Source: Tridacna crocea
Taxonomy: Eukaryota > Mollusca > Bivalvia > Cardiida > Cardiidae
Reading direction: 5' to 3'
DNA: 64,000 nt
Assembly: GCA_943736015.1 (NCBI GenBank)
Contig: OX031064.1
Span: 31,123,361 to 31,187,360, forward strand
Part shown: positions 11,956 to 22,935 of the stretch, one piece after another
Numbering within the stretch: the stretch's first letter is position 1
Layout: each line of letters starts with the position of its first letter
Translations under genes and position numbers: made by a program
Notes under the pieces: model-generated
What the model saw: only the letters and a program-made list of their open reading frames with translations
What the model was told of the DNA's origin: nothing
Databases searched by the model: none

Positions 11956-11960
<5 letters not shown>
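11559..11960. repeat. Direct repeat of ~125 bp in accessory DNA
   Basis: CAACCTGGTCACCCATCCAG...CAGCAAGGCAGG at 11559-11668 recurs as CGACCTGGTCACCCATCCAG...CAGCAAGGCTGG at 11839-11946. Between them lies CCTCTCTCCGTGACATTACT; a similar CTCTCTCCGTGACAGG ends the microsatellite at 34677. Probably two ends of one mobile element. Confidence 0.5.

Positions 11961-12023
<63 letters not shown>
11958..12023. repeat. (AT)n microsatellite
   Basis: About 33 uninterrupted AT units. Confidence 0.95.
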
Positions 12024-12026
<3 letters not shown>

Positions 12027-12029
12027 TTC

Positions 12030-12260
12030 TAACAGGCGTATTGTGGGTCATTTCGTCAAATTCTGACTCACGTTGTGGGTAATCTTGGTGGTTTGTGGGT
12101 CATCAATATTTTGACCCATAAAACGCCGGCAATCTGGAAGCAGAATTTTATTGCAAATAGCATGATTCGAATGTTTACGAAAAAAATCATTTTCGTGACC
12201 CACAAGTATATATAATAAAATGACCCACAAGGTACAATCTATTTTTAGAACACGCTCATA
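12030..12260. repeat. Repeat related to the GTGGGTCA / TTTGACCCATAAAACGCC elements
   Basis: Contains TTGTGGGTCA, TGGTGGTTTGTGGGTCATCA and ATTTTGACCCATAAAACGCC. The last is the same as the unit amplified into a minisatellite at 28.0-28.75 kb. Confidence 0.6.
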
Positions 12261-12289
12261 GCACAGCCTCTGTGCGAGTAATTCGTATT

Positions 12290-12379
12290 TTTTGAGACTG
12301 CCCACAACGTTATTTATATATCTACTCGATGACCCTGAAGTACGGGTTGACGTTGACGCATTGCATTGTTGGAAACAAA
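12290..12379 (+). promoter_or_regulatory. Putative promoter of the nested gene
   Basis: AT-rich TATA-like block TTATTTATATATC about 65 bp before the ATG, then GACGTTGACG (CRE/ATF-like halves) and the AAAATGGCGGC initiator motif. It starts where a repeat with GTGGGTCA ends (12030-12260) stops. Inference from motif content only. Confidence 0.35.
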
Positions 12380-12409
12380 ATGGCGGCGCTCTCTCGAGGC
12401 AAGCAAGCG
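12380..12409 (+). CDS. Nested unrecognised gene, first coding exon
   Basis: ATG in the context AACAAAATGGCGGCGC, a YY1-like initiator typical of animal first exons. It encodes MAALSRGKQA and ends at a donor GCG|GTAAGC in phase 0. Upstream 12290-12379 holds an AT-rich TATA-like stretch (TTATTTATATATC near 12310) and repeated TGACG/GACGTTGACG motifs, so a promoter is plausible. It lies inside the first coding intron of GOLGA7 on the same strand. The next phase-compatible exon is at 20207. Confidence 0.6.
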
Positions 12410-12961
12410 GTAAGCAAAATATATCAAATTTATTATCATTTTGTTATTCATTTTGCATTTTTACGAGATTTTCTGAATAATACAAGAAGTATTAATGTCG
12501 ATTTCTTGTTGGCGTGTAAATGTGGTTTTTCTAGGAAGAAGATCCAGTGTTTAAATCTTAGACGCGGGATTCCCCGATATTTTCGTCCCCCGGCCCCAAT
12601 TTTTCTGCCGTTGTGCGGGACCTAGCCCACACTTCAAGTTAAATAAAGTTATTTTCACAAAGCTGGGTTGTCCGTGATCAACTTAAAATCCAAATTAAAA
12701 AAACCTACCTATTCTCCAATAGGATAGCGTACTGTTTTCTGAAAATGAAACGAAAATTCCAGGAACGATACCCCATTTAACATGGCTCCTGATATTTTCC
12801 TTCAATTAGATCCGAAAGCCACCAAAACCTTTTATTAATGCACTTGGACTTTGTAAATGATAGTCAGGGAAACTAATCCAGACATTTTTTCTATTCAATT
12901 AACAAAACATGACTGGAAATAAACAATATCTATGGTCATTAATATTATTGGTCTATAATCT

Positions 12962-15074
12962 GATTTACGGATGTTTCGGTAACAGACGAGTTCGGTAACA
13001 TAGACTTATAGAGTAAATCGATTGGATGTTTCGGTAACAAAGCAATTATAGTGTGTACGTACCTTGTCGTTCTTCATATCCCTTGCCTGCCTTTGTTTTG
13101 TCAAAAAAATCATTATGTATCACTTTTTTTTGTAATTCCCACTATGTTTAATAAAAAATATGTTTGTTACGTTGTTTATTCCATGTTTTACGCGTAAAAA
13201 ATATGAAATGAATGTTTCACAAATAATAGGTTTGTTACGTCCTCTATTCCTTGTTTTATGCATGAAATATCTGAAATTAATAAAATTTTCGGTTTACAAC
13301 GATACTTGATGTTTTCATTTCACAACGCACAAAGATCATATTAAGTCCCTTTTCTTACATCATGTAAGCGAATGATTTACTGTCCTATTGTATAGGTGTG
13401 TGTCTTTAATAGCCTGTTTTCACACCTCCCGTTACCCATAAGATAAAGAATTTCTCACGTATCTACATAAAAACAATAGTATATGTGATCGATCATAATT
13501 AAGCCTCAAATTTTAGCATTTATTGTTCACAGTTATTCATGGATGTTACACGACATTTTCCTTTTCTACCCAAACCCAAATAAAGCATTCACTTCGTTAG
13601 ACCATAATCACTGTCGAGCGACATAAAATCAGAGTTTCTGAAACAAAAATGTCCGATCAACATCCATGTATCACGTGCAACCTTAATATAACAGGCCGAT
13701 CTCATGCTATAGATTGTGACGGGTGCGGAAGATGAAATCACTGAAAGTGTTTTATAAACCATGAATTATCTTAACAGATGAGATAGAATATGCAGATCAG
13801 ACTGCAGAACATTGAGGGGGATACGGCATGTTCAGATCGGGCTGTCCATCACGTTTCGACTATTTTGGATCAACCCTTTACCAACAAATCGCCGGGTTTT
13901 ACGACCCTGACATAGAAGCCTTGAAAAAAAGACCAACATAATTCACACAAAGTTTTCTAACAAATTTCAATTTTTGAGCTACATTTAGTTAGACTATTCA
14001 AGATTAAACCTTTGATACTTGGTTTTTAGGACCCTCAAGTAAAATCCTTTTGAAAACAAGATGGGAAAAAGGAGCCCTGCTCTTTCTCCCTTTCTCTTTT
14101 TCCGACAATGTTCTCTAAGCTGCTGAAAACAAATTTCAATGTTTGAGTTATGTTCATTTTGGCGTCTGCAAGCGCTTTCAATCTGGTTCAGCATAATTGT
14201 TAACGTTAAATGCTGGTCTACATTGAAAGCATTTGCAGAAAACAAAATAATTGTGACTGAAAAATTGAAATCTGATTTAGGAAGAAAACACTGTGATAAA
14301 ATGAGAAAATGCTGGTTACCAGCATTTTCTCCTTTTTCCATGATATTTTCAAACGGCTTCTTTCTTACAGTCCTCAAAGTGAGTGAGTCTGGATTGTGTG
14401 GTAAAAAGTTATGAGACAATATAAGGTTATAAGTTTATAAAAGGTTAAATAAATCCTTAAACTGTAAGAAAACAAAATAACTGAAACATTGAAATTTGAT
14501 GTAGGAAGGGTACAAAACATAATGGTAAAAGGAGAAAAGGAAGAAAATTTTAGACTGCTCCAAATCGAAGGTATTTGCAGACGACAAAATAAGGGTGACT
14601 AAAATAGAAATTTGTTTTGGGAAGGGTAGAAATCTCTGTGGGAAAAGGAGGAAATGCTGGTCAGGAGCATTTTCTACTTTAACCACAGTGTTACCAGCAT
14701 TTTCTCATTTTCACATAGCAAAAGGCTCTTTCTCAGGGGATTGTGTGGTAATGGGTTAACCTGTAAAAGAGGACAAAAATTGCAGAAAAGAGTGCACACA
14801 AACGCACATTCAGTTCAATACACGGCTCGCTAATGCAGTTTGAAGAAATATTTGTTGCGGTCTCGGTGTCTACCTCATTATTTGCCACATTCAGTAATTT
14901 ATTATGACCAAGGGATAAAGGGTGGAAGGGTGAACAAAAGATGCCATATAATGGGTGTAAAGGACGTCATGGTACATAAACACTATATATTTGCTTTGTT
15001 ACCGAAACATCCAATCGATATACTCTATAACTCTATGTTACCGAACTCGTCTGTTACCGAAACATCTGTCACCC
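12962..15074. mobile_element. Fold-back element B1 with iterated-motif terminal inverted repeats
   Basis: Ends are inverted copies of a ~75 bp block holding three motifs: GATGTTTCGGTAACA, then GACGAGTTCGGTAACA, then GATGTTTCGGTAACA, with the same spacer (ATAGACTTATAGAGTAAATC). It is flanked by an exact 9 bp duplication CTATAATCT (12953-12961, 15075-15083). The interior has no open transposase frame and has taken in a cluster of TTAA MITEs at 13869-14757. Interior segments (TTTGTAATTCCCACTATGTT) match element B2. Confidence 0.8.
13869..14757. repeat. Cluster of at least four degenerate TTAA MITEs inside B1
   Basis: Successive pieces: 13869-13985 (CAACCCTTTACCAACAAATC), 14005-14210, 14206-14412 (best core, GCTGGTTACCAGC; right end GGATTGTGTGGTAAAAAGTT) and 14434-14757 (two fused partial copies ending GTGTGGTAATGGGTTAA). 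Confidence 0.65.
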
Positions 15075-15242
15075 CTATAATCTACAGTGCTTTACAAGCT
15101 TCTGTTCTGAAACGATTTACGGATGTTTCTGTAACAGACGAGTTCGGTAACATAGACATATAGAGTAAATCGATTGGATGTTTCGTTAACAAGGCAATTA
15201 TATAGTGATATTGTTATATTCTTTACACCCAACGCCTGAACG

Positions 15243-16290
15243 GGTTTCAAGACAGTTCCCCGACCAGACAGTTCCCCGACACGGCTTTTCGAGACAGTTC
15301 CCCGACAAAATTGAAGACAGTTCCCCGACACTTTTGAAGACAGTTCCCCGACACATTAATTATTAGCAAACTTGATTTTCATCGACATTTATCATCGGTA
15401 TCTATAACTTTTAAGGAAAGGTAATGGGGGCTGTTGTACTTGTGAAAGGATTGTAAATAATTTAGAGTATTTCTCCTTTTTAGTTTATTATTGAATATCA
15501 CGCCATTTAGAAATGATACCTTAGCCGTTGTGCAGATCAGGATATTATTACGTTTGTTATATGAATATGTGTATTTGATTACTAAAACAAATCCTTATCC
15601 CAGTGTTGGATAGGAAATACATGTGGGCCTAGGTGTGGCGCATTTTTCATTTTACATCTATTACTGTTACTTCCGGAGAAACTGAAATAACCCGCTAGTA
15701 ATGTAATGGATAATATAAGTACATGTAGATCCCCTTTATTTTGTGCCTTTATGGACAGTAGCAATTAATATGACACTTATACAGTGAGCCCAACGAGAAT
15801 CAACAAAAGGTTTCAATGTTTAGCTTTATTCAAGAAATTTACAGCACATACATTACACGAGTTATACATCTTAAAATTGCATTCCAGAACCCAGCACCAT
15901 GCCATTAAAGACAATTTTCATGGCAATCATACACAATAAACGGAAACTCGAAAGGTTCCCGGCAATTAAACCAATCATTATTATAAACATCCAATCATGG
16001 CAATAAACAGTCTAATCACACTATGTCGACCTCCTTAATTGGGCATAATACCCAATTAATAACCGCCAAAGTTGAAATTTACTTCCATCATTTGAAATAA
16101 ATGTCTATAAAAATATTTAAAGAAAACAAAACAAAAAAAAAAAAAAAACTATTCCATAGATCTATACTAATAATAAAAGTGTCGGGGAACTGTCGTCAAA
16201 GGTGTCGGGGAACTGTCTTCAATTTTGTCGGGGAACTGTCTCGAAAAACCGTGTCGGGGAACTGTCTTGTCGGGGAATTGTCTTGTTCCC
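15243..16290. mobile_element. Fold-back element A1 with tandem GACAGTTCCCCGACA terminal repeats
   Basis: Five 15-mers GACAGTTCCCCGACA (variants at the outermost) form each end, 15243-15349 and inverted 16180-16290. Spacers are mirrored in the same order (CGGCTTTTCGA, AAATTGAA, CTTTTGAA). Flanked by an exact 8 bp duplication CCTGAACG (15235-15242, 16291-16298). The 830 bp interior has no convincing gene; a poly-A run is at 16130. Confidence 0.85.
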
Positions 16291-16556
16291 CCTGAACGCA
16301 TGGCTTTATTTCGTTATCTAAACTTTAATTTGTAATTTCCACTATGTTTCATTGAAATTTTTTGTTGTGTACCTCATATCATGCTGTATGTATTGACAAT
16401 GTCGGTTGCCCATCTTTCAAGCGAAAGAGGGTGAAAAGTGAAAAAATAAAAGGTTTGAGCCTATCTATCAAGGGATAACTGGGTGAAAAGTGCAAAAATA
16501 AAGGGTTTGAACGTAACTAAGTCATACGATAGGTGTCACCTGACATAAACACAATA

Positions 16557-17315
16557 CAGGGTTCAATCTAGGCTGCGTTTTTGCACCAATGGCGCAATTT
16601 TAAAGTCCTTGGCCCATTTTTGAAACTCCAGTGCGCCTAATCGGCGCAAAATGGAATGCATCGGCGCTTTTCTGATTCCGTTGTGCGCCACCATTATTTT
16701 TTTAGCAGTAGAGTTTTTAGCGAGTCAGTGTTAGAAGACGCTTTCCGTGGTATTGAAATTTAATTGCAAAGCGTCGCAACAACACGGAGAGCGTTACCTA
16801 CTGGTAATCGGATAATGATTTATTCACGGCCCATGAACGAACGCGATGGGAACCAGCTGTTAAAAAAATGTCGGCAATACAAACACAGAAACGAATCGTT
16901 GATTTCTTTTCTGGCGGAAATTCCGCCAAACAACCAAAAACGCAACAATCGGGTGAAACCAGTGGTGAAAAATCAGCTGATGAAAAAGCTGGGAAATCAT
17001 ATGCAAAAAACTTTAAAACTGAGTGGCTACAAAAGCCTCAATTTCACTGGCTTCGTTGTGACGATGCAAAAAAAAATCATGACTTGCGGTTTTTGTATAC
17101 AGCAAAAGAATTTTTTAACCCCATACACAAGCAGTAAATTATCTGGATTTACTTCCTTTGTATGTTAAATCAGTAATAATTGAGCTTTTAAAATGCCAAG
17201 ATCCTGGTTATTTGATCGTTAAAAAGTGCTGGCCCATCTCAAAATACTGGTGGCCCCTTTTTAAAATAGTGATGGGCCAGTGGCCCATTCTGACAAAATT
17301 CTAGATTGAACCCTG
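16557..17315 (+). mobile_element. hAT-like non-autonomous element with a ZNF862-type N-terminal fragment
   Basis: Terminal inverted repeats CAGGGTTCAATCTAG, flanked by a 6 bp duplication ACAATA (16551-16556, 17316-17321). Subterminal GGCCCAT/TGGGCC motifs are frequent. A frame at 16868-17137 starts MSAIQTQKRIVDFF, ends in a W-L-Q-K...F-H-W-L-R-C-D segment and then stops. This resembles the N-terminal zinc-finger lead-in of ZNF862/TTF-type hAT-derived proteins (K..W...FPWL.YD), but the cysteines are lost. Non-functional remnant. Confidence 0.65.
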
Positions 17316-17906
17316 ACAATATAATTGCTTTGTTACAGAAACATCCAATGATTTACATGATAAAGTCTATGTTACCGAACTCGTCTGTTACCGAAACATC
17401 TGTCACTGAAACATAACTTGACCCTTTCCATGTTGGGACCCTCATGTTAATCTATTATTTTCGCACCAAGTTTATTTTATTGATCACAATTACAGTGCAA
17501 ATTGTTTCACAATGTCATTCCATTGTGATTAAATCATTAATTATGATAATATCCTTTCCAAAATAAGTGTTGTTTATCTACACCCATTGCCAATTCTGTG
17601 CATATATTAGTATTTAGCAGGCCAAAGGTAATACATTCTTCACAGGTAGTTTTATTATTTTTTTGTGTGACCCAGGCCAGTAAACCATCTGCAGTAAACC
17701 AACATTGTTCACTTATAAGCATCTTAGAAGCACGTTTCTACATGGTCAGAAGAATTGTAATTTTAAACATAGTCATCTACCTGTGTCGTCCACTCCATGC
17801 ATTATGAATTCACGTCAAGTTGCTCACAATGGAGATGTCTCATCTATAGTGTTTGTCTTAACGAGGGGCAATCGGTTAGCCATAAGCAGTAGGTTTTCCA
17901 ACAATA

Positions 17907-18136
17907 TTAACTCTTTTCCAAACAATCCCTACTTTTGATGACTCTTGAGAAAGAAGCCTTTTAAAAACATTGTGGGAAAAGGAGAATATGCTGGTAACCA
18001 GCATATTCTCCTTTTCCCACAATGTTTTCTACCCTTCACAAAATAATTTTCAAATTTTCAGTCACTTTTATCATGTCATCTGCAAATGCTTTCGATTTGG
18101 ACAAACCTAAAATTTTCTCCTTTGGTAATGAGTTAC
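17907..18136. repeat. TTAA MITE with a paired core variant
   Basis: TTAACTCTTTTCCAAACAAT to TTTGGTAATGAGTTA. The core reads GAGAATATGCTGGTAACCAG and CATATTCTC on the other arm, so an A-to-T change is matched in both arms. Confidence 0.82.
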
Positions 18137-18404
18137 TCCAGGCTTAAAGACTGGCTGTGGTTACAAAAGTATGAAAAGGGTGATATGATTTGCTGTTGTT
18201 TGAAGGATTTCACCTCTGGAAACAGCAATTTTAGTACCGCAACTCTATCCAGGCATGCTGATTGTAAAGATCACAAAGCCATTTTCTACTAGCTCAGTCA
18301 TAGTTTGTGTTGTGATGGCCCCCATGTTTTGTGAAAATCCCCCACTTTTTTCAAATCCTGGATGAAACACTGAGGTCAAGTCTGTAACGTGTAACACTGG
18401 ATTT

Positions 18405-19937
18405 TTTTTATGCTCCTCGAAGGGCGAGCATATAGTTGCCGCTTCGTCTGTCCATCCGTCTGAAGTGATTTCTCCACAACCCCTGGACCAAATTGGATAA
18501 AACTTCATATATGAACTTTTTGAAGTGAGGCGCTGACATACCTTTCCCGGATTTTCAGTTTGACCCCGTGTCATGGAAAAAAGGGGCTTAATGCAAAATT
18601 GCAATTTTTGCCAATATCTCATTCAGTTTTTGTCAGAATATCATGAGACTTCATGGTTATATTGTTTATGGAAAGTTTTAGCATGTGCCCTTGCTATTTC
18701 TAATCTTGGCGTTTTTTAGGATGACATTCTGTCTGTCCGTCCGTCGGTCAGCCGAAACGATTTCTCCACAACCCCTGGACCAAATTGGATAAAACTTCAT
18801 ATATGAACTTTTTGAAGTGAGGCGCTGACATATCTTTTCCGGATTTTCAATTTGACCCCGTGTCATGGGAAAAAAGGGGCTTAATACAAAATTGCAATTT
18901 TTGCCATTATCTCATTCAGTTTTTGTCAGAATATCATGAGACTTCATGGTTATATTGTTTATGGAAAGTTTTAGCATGTGCCCTTGCTATTTTTAATCTT
19001 GGCGTTTTTTAAGATGACATTCTGTCATGGAAAAAGGGGGGTTTCTTGCAAAATTCCAATTTTTACTAATATTTCATTTAGTTTTGCTCAAAATTTCATT
19101 AATTTAAACTTCATGCTTATATTTTTTTTTTCAAAGTTTCACCATGTGCTCTTGTTTCTTTATCTATGTGTTTTTCAATTTGACCCTCTCACATGGAAAA
19201 AGGGGGTTTCTTGTAAAATGACAAGGAAAAAGGGGCCCTAATGCAAAATTTCAATTTTTACTAATGTCTTGTTCAGTTTTTGTCAAAATTTCATGAAATT
19301 TAATGGTTATATCATGTTTTACAAGTTTCAACATGTGCCCTTTGTTTTTTTTTTTTTCAATCTGTGAATTACAAATGCGCAAATATGTCTTTCCTGGTTC
19401 CTCAAATTGAGGTTGCATCACGGAAAAAGGCGACTTCATGGAAAAAATTGTTTTTCACTTGTATTTCCTTTATCGGTGCTCAAAACTTTGTGAAATTTCA
19501 AATCTGAACTTGTTGGAATGATGCCCAGGTACCTCTCTTCCTGTTTCTCAATTTCAGGCTGCGTCTCGGGTAAAAGGGGCTTCATGTAAAAAAATGTTTT
19601 ATGCAATATTTACCACATGACTGCTAAAAATTTTATGAAATTCCAAATTTTGAAGTATTATTCAAAAATGCCACAAACCACACACCCATTGTATTTATTT
19701 CAATGATGCAATATTGTCTGATGGGAAAAGGGAGCTTAAAGGGGGCTCATTGGGCTTATTGCCCTCTACAAGTTTGTGTTGGCTATCTCTAAGATAGTAA
19801 TTGCCTTTTCACTTCAAATTTTTGGGGGGCATGAACTGGTTCTTTTAGGATAAAAGAAGTGAATTTATTATCAATTTCATATATTTTATGACAAGCACTT
19901 GTTCGGGGAGCATAACCCGTCTCTGACGGCTCTTGTT
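18405..19937. mobile_element. Mollusc-type interspersed element (GCTCCTCGAAGGGCGAGCAT ... GGGGAGCATAACC)
   Basis: Starts TTTATGCTCCTCGAAGGGCG with CTGTCCATCCGTCTG and ends TTCGGGGAGCATAACCCGTC...CGGCTCTTG. Inside, a ~290 bp block (TTTCTCCACAACCCCTGGAC ... TTTAGCATGTGCCCTTGC) is repeated at 18469 and 18760, with weaker repeats to 19560. No coding capacity seen. Confidence 0.7.
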
Positions 19938-19939
19938 TT

Positions 19940-20640
19940 TTATGGTGAATTATACATTCTATTTTTTTTTATTGCAATTCAAGCTTACTTGAAGAAGACT
20001 GCACCACTATTTTGTAAAATTAAGATTGTAGTTAGTACACTGAAAATCAGTAACTTACCCTTTTTCTCCAAATATTGATATTTACCTTTAAATTGTGTGG
20101 GAAATAATGATATTTTTAGGGGGAGGGGGGCTGCCACTCATGTTTTGTGGCAAATTCTTTGCGGCCCAGTTTATTGAATGTACCGGTAATCATTTATGAT
20201 TTCCAGTTACGAGAGAGTTTGAGAAAAATAGATATGAACAATGACTTTGCAAAGGTAATTCATTGTCTTTTAGTCTTTTATATCTTGCATCTTTCTTGAA
20301 TTATCTAGAGGAGAAATATTTGCCGTACCCATCATGTTTAATATGCCATAACATTATCTTCTTTCATGATGCAAGCCTTCAAGTTGACTTGCCGTAGGTT
20401 GGTGGTTCTACCTGGGTGCCTCTGTGCACTCTTGAGTCTTCCTCCACCAGTAATTAGCTGGATGTTGCTTTATTACTTTAACTGTTGCAGCAACGGTAAA
20501 CTCCAAAACCACAAACCACTTCATAATGCAAGTTGAATGTCAGTGAAGTCAAACTATAAACATGTATGTATTCAGCTACATACTTAGTATTGTTAGGAAA
20601 CATATTTTTGTATATTGAAAAGGTTCAGTTTTGCAAAAAG
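19940..20640. other. Intronic stretch; small exon at 20207 and a decayed repeat
   Basis: Apart from the 48 bp exon, 20385-20520 carries a molluscan repeat-like text (GGTTGGTGGTTCTACCTGGG, then TAACTGTTGCAGCAACGGTA). Nothing else recognised. Confidence 0.4.
20207..20254 (+). CDS. Nested unrecognised gene, exon 2
   Basis: 48 bp exon. Acceptor ATTTATGATTTCCAG|TTACGA, donor GCAAAG|GTAATT. The phase-0 frame encodes LRESLRKIDMNNDFAK, an amphipathic basic helix. Joined to exon 1 it stays open. The exon is small, so support comes from the two splice sites and phase; the family was not recognised. Confidence 0.6.
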
Positions 20641-20654
20641 AAAAAAAAAAAAAT

Positions 20655-20765
20655 TATGGCTGATTCAGCCCATGGCTGATTCGGACCATCTCTTTGGCTA
20701 ATTCGGAACATGGCTAATTGAACCATGGCTGATTCAGACCAGGTTTAGTGGCCGATTCAGACCAG
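20655..20765. repeat. Short minisatellite, CATGGCTGATTCGGAC units
   Basis: Five or six imperfect 20-25 bp units of GGCTGATTCAGACCA type. Confidence 0.7.
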
Positions 20766-20942
20766 GTTTTAGCAATGATGATGAATTGTTGTATTTGTAA
20801 TAACTATTGCACATGGTCTAATGACTGTTTCAGAGTTCCCATTCACGTAAGATTTTGCGTGAATCACGTAAATAATTACCAATGCAGGTAAAAAGTGACG
20901 CCTCAAGCGTGCAGTGCATGCAAAGAAAAGACAAATATATAA

Positions 20943-21860
20943 TGTACGAGGGACACTTTTTAAGTTCGTAGAGTAAGACTACAACTTTTTAACGTGATTA
21001 TGAAATTGCAAGATTTTTTACACAGAACTTGTGTAATCATTCCTCTCTCGAAAGGCCACAGTATGTGATGTACGAGGTCCATGTGCGCGCTGCGCTGGGT
21101 ATTTTCAACACATGGTTTTAAACACTATAGTAAAATATAGCGTTCAATATGGATGTAAAAATCTGTGAACAGAGGGCATATTGTAAGAATTGAGCACAGC
21201 TCGGGTTTTCGCCAACAGAAATTCATGCTGATTTGCAAAACGTTTATGGGAATGGTGCTTTAAAATATGCTACAGTTTGCAAGTGGCTACGCCGTTTTAA
21301 TGATGGTCGGGAGTCAATTGAAAATGACCCTTGGGTGGGTAGGCCGGTTTCCTTTTTGACGGAAAAGAACATTGCTACTGTGAAAACGTTAATTGAGGAA
21401 GACGCACGAAAGCGGCACATTATACCATGCAAGAGATAGAATTAAGTGGGATTCATTCGTCAAGTGTTTTGAAGATCTTACATGAACGACTTGGGCTACA
21501 TAAGATCTGCGCACGTTGGGTGCCCCATTTGCTCACTGACGAAGCAGAAAGAGAGTCGGGTTGGACTTGCATCGAAACTTAAAGAAAATATGATAAATGT
21601 GACTCACATCGTTTTGAAAAGATTTACAGGTGATGAAACCTGGATCTATCATTTTCAACTGGATTTTAAGGCTAAAGATAAGGTTTGGGTTCCAGAAATG
21701 GATAGATCGCATACCGTGACACCATTCGAGAGAGGAATGATTACACAAGCTCTATGTAAAAAATTGTGCAATTTCATAATTGCTTTAAAAAGTTATAGGA
21801 TTTTGCATTTGGTTGCAATGGCAACCGAAATAAAAATATTAGTAACCCAATCTCTGTAAT
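20943..21860 (+). pseudogene. Mariner-family transposase pseudogene
   Basis: 5' end ACGAGGGACACTTTTTAAGT is mariner-like. A frame starting at ATG 21149 gives MDVKICEQRAYCKN, then an in-frame TGA, then the helix-turn-helix region (EIHADLQNVYGNGALKYATV; WLRRFNDGRESIE; GRPVS). A frameshift near 21421 switches to frame 1 for the HERLGLHKICARWVPHLLT linker. The original frame then resumes with TGDETWIYHF, which holds the first catalytic Asp. The second and third catalytic Asp regions are missing after WVPEMDRSHT, and the 3' end is truncated. Clearly dead. Confidence 0.85.
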
Positions 21861-22120
21861 CAATGGTCAGTGGAAATGGTCATGAGCCTACACTCTAGTA
21901 TTACTTGGTATAAAATTGCCTTTTGATGTCCAAAATGTGTATGATATTACTGATTCCTCGTGACCCAGGTGAGCAATTGAGACCCACGGGTCTCTTGATT
22001 TTATATGAGGATGCATGTTCTGATAAGATTGCAAAGCCTCAATCAACCTTTAACCTGGTATGAGAACCACTGATAACGACATTTGCAAACAGCATAAAAC
22101 AAGACCAGCCAGTGAGAGGT

Positions 22121-22534
22121 TTAACTCTTTACCAAACGATAATTTTCTAGACTTGTCCATATTGAAAGCATTGGCAGACAACAAAATAAATGCAACTCAA
22201 AAATTGAAACTGGACTTAAGAAGAGTAGAAAACATAGTGGGAAAAGGAGAAAATGCTGGTTACCAGCATTTTCTTCTTTTCCTGCTATGTTTTCGAAAGG
22301 ATTGTTCCTCGAGGTCGTTAAAAGTAGGGACTTTTAACGACCCTGAGAAGAAAAGCTTTTGAAAACATTGTGGGAAAAGGAGAAAATGCTGGTAACCAGC
22401 ATTTTCTCCTTTTCCAACAATGTTTTCTACCCTTCCCAAATCGAATTTCAATTTTTGATTCACATTTAATTTGTCGTCTGCAAATGCTTTCAATTTAGAA
22501 TACTCCAAAACTTTGTCGTTTGGTAAAGGGTTAA
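22121..22534. repeat. Head-to-head dimer of TTAA MITEs
   Basis: Two copies in opposite orientation are fused at their internal ends (CGTTAAAAGTAGGGACTTTTAACG near 22316-22339) with the terminal CACACAAT parts lost. The outer ends are TTAACTCTTTACCAAACGAT and TTTGGTAAAGGGTTAA. Each copy keeps its own core (GCTGGTTACCAGC and GCTGGTAACCAGC). Confidence 0.78.
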
Positions 22535-22661
22535 TGTAATTTGTTGCTCCTTAGGCTTTGGCATGCAGGTTGTTAACAAGAAATCTAATCAGGCATAATT
22601 ACTCATGCATGTTGATTATGTCCATGAATGAAAGGGTGAATGTCCTATTTGTTTCTGCCAG

Positions 22662-22829
22662 GAGTTTTGTGAAGAACCAGACAGGCCCAAGGTCCAGCCC
22701 ACACCTGGAGGGCCCCTACCTCCAACCCCATAGCCAACCTGTACACCTAGCCAAGCTTGGTCCAGGCCTCCAGCTCCACCACCCATCTCTAAATTGCCTT
22801 CACAGCTAATTAGTGATGAAATGGATCAG
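22662..22829 (+). CDS. Nested unrecognised gene, exon 3 (Pro-rich, with an in-frame TAG)
   Basis: 168 bp (56 codons). Acceptor TTTGTTTCTGCCAG|GAGTTT, donor GATCAG|GTCAGT, phase 0 at both ends. It encodes E-F-C-E-E-P-D-R-P-K..., a proline-rich linker (GGPLPPTP; WSRPPAPPPISKLP) and SQLISDEMDQ. Codon 24 is TAG where CAG would fit; one C-to-T change explains it. The exon is far more GC-rich than its surroundings. Because its length is a multiple of three, skipping it leaves exons 2 and 4 in frame. It may be an inactivating mutation, an allele or sequencing error, or a poison exon. A different frame is open here over 22558-22809 but does not fit the splice phases. Confidence 0.6.
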
Positions 22830-22935
22830 GTCAGTACTTTGTTTGTTGACAGTCATCATCATCATGTAAGATTTTTGAGAGCTCAATTTGACAGGTCACA
22901 TGATACCAGTCTGCGAAATGTGATGAGTGGATTTA

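Larger units (their letters stand above)
15114..17405. mobile_element. Fold-back element B2, interrupted by two other transposons
   Basis: Same terminal block as B1: left GATTTACGGATGTTTCTG... with GACGAGTTCGGTAACA at 15137-15152, right end the inverse ending AACATCTGTCA. Flanked by CTGAAAC (15107-15113, 17406-17412), an imperfect duplication. The remaining interior matches B1 (TTTGTAATTTCCACTATGTT; CAAGGGATAACTGGGTG). Element A1 (15243-16290) and an hAT-like element (16557-17315) are inserted into it, each with its own duplication. Confidence 0.75.

Noticed and set aside
13994-14419. 141-codon minus-strand frame
   Set aside because: It is read-through of degenerate TTAA MITEs (GKGENAGNQHFLLFPQCF is the translated palindrome seen in dozens of frames).
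21233-21859. Active mariner transposase
   Set aside because: In-frame TGA after 14 codons, a frameshift near 21421, and loss of the second and third catalytic Asp regions.
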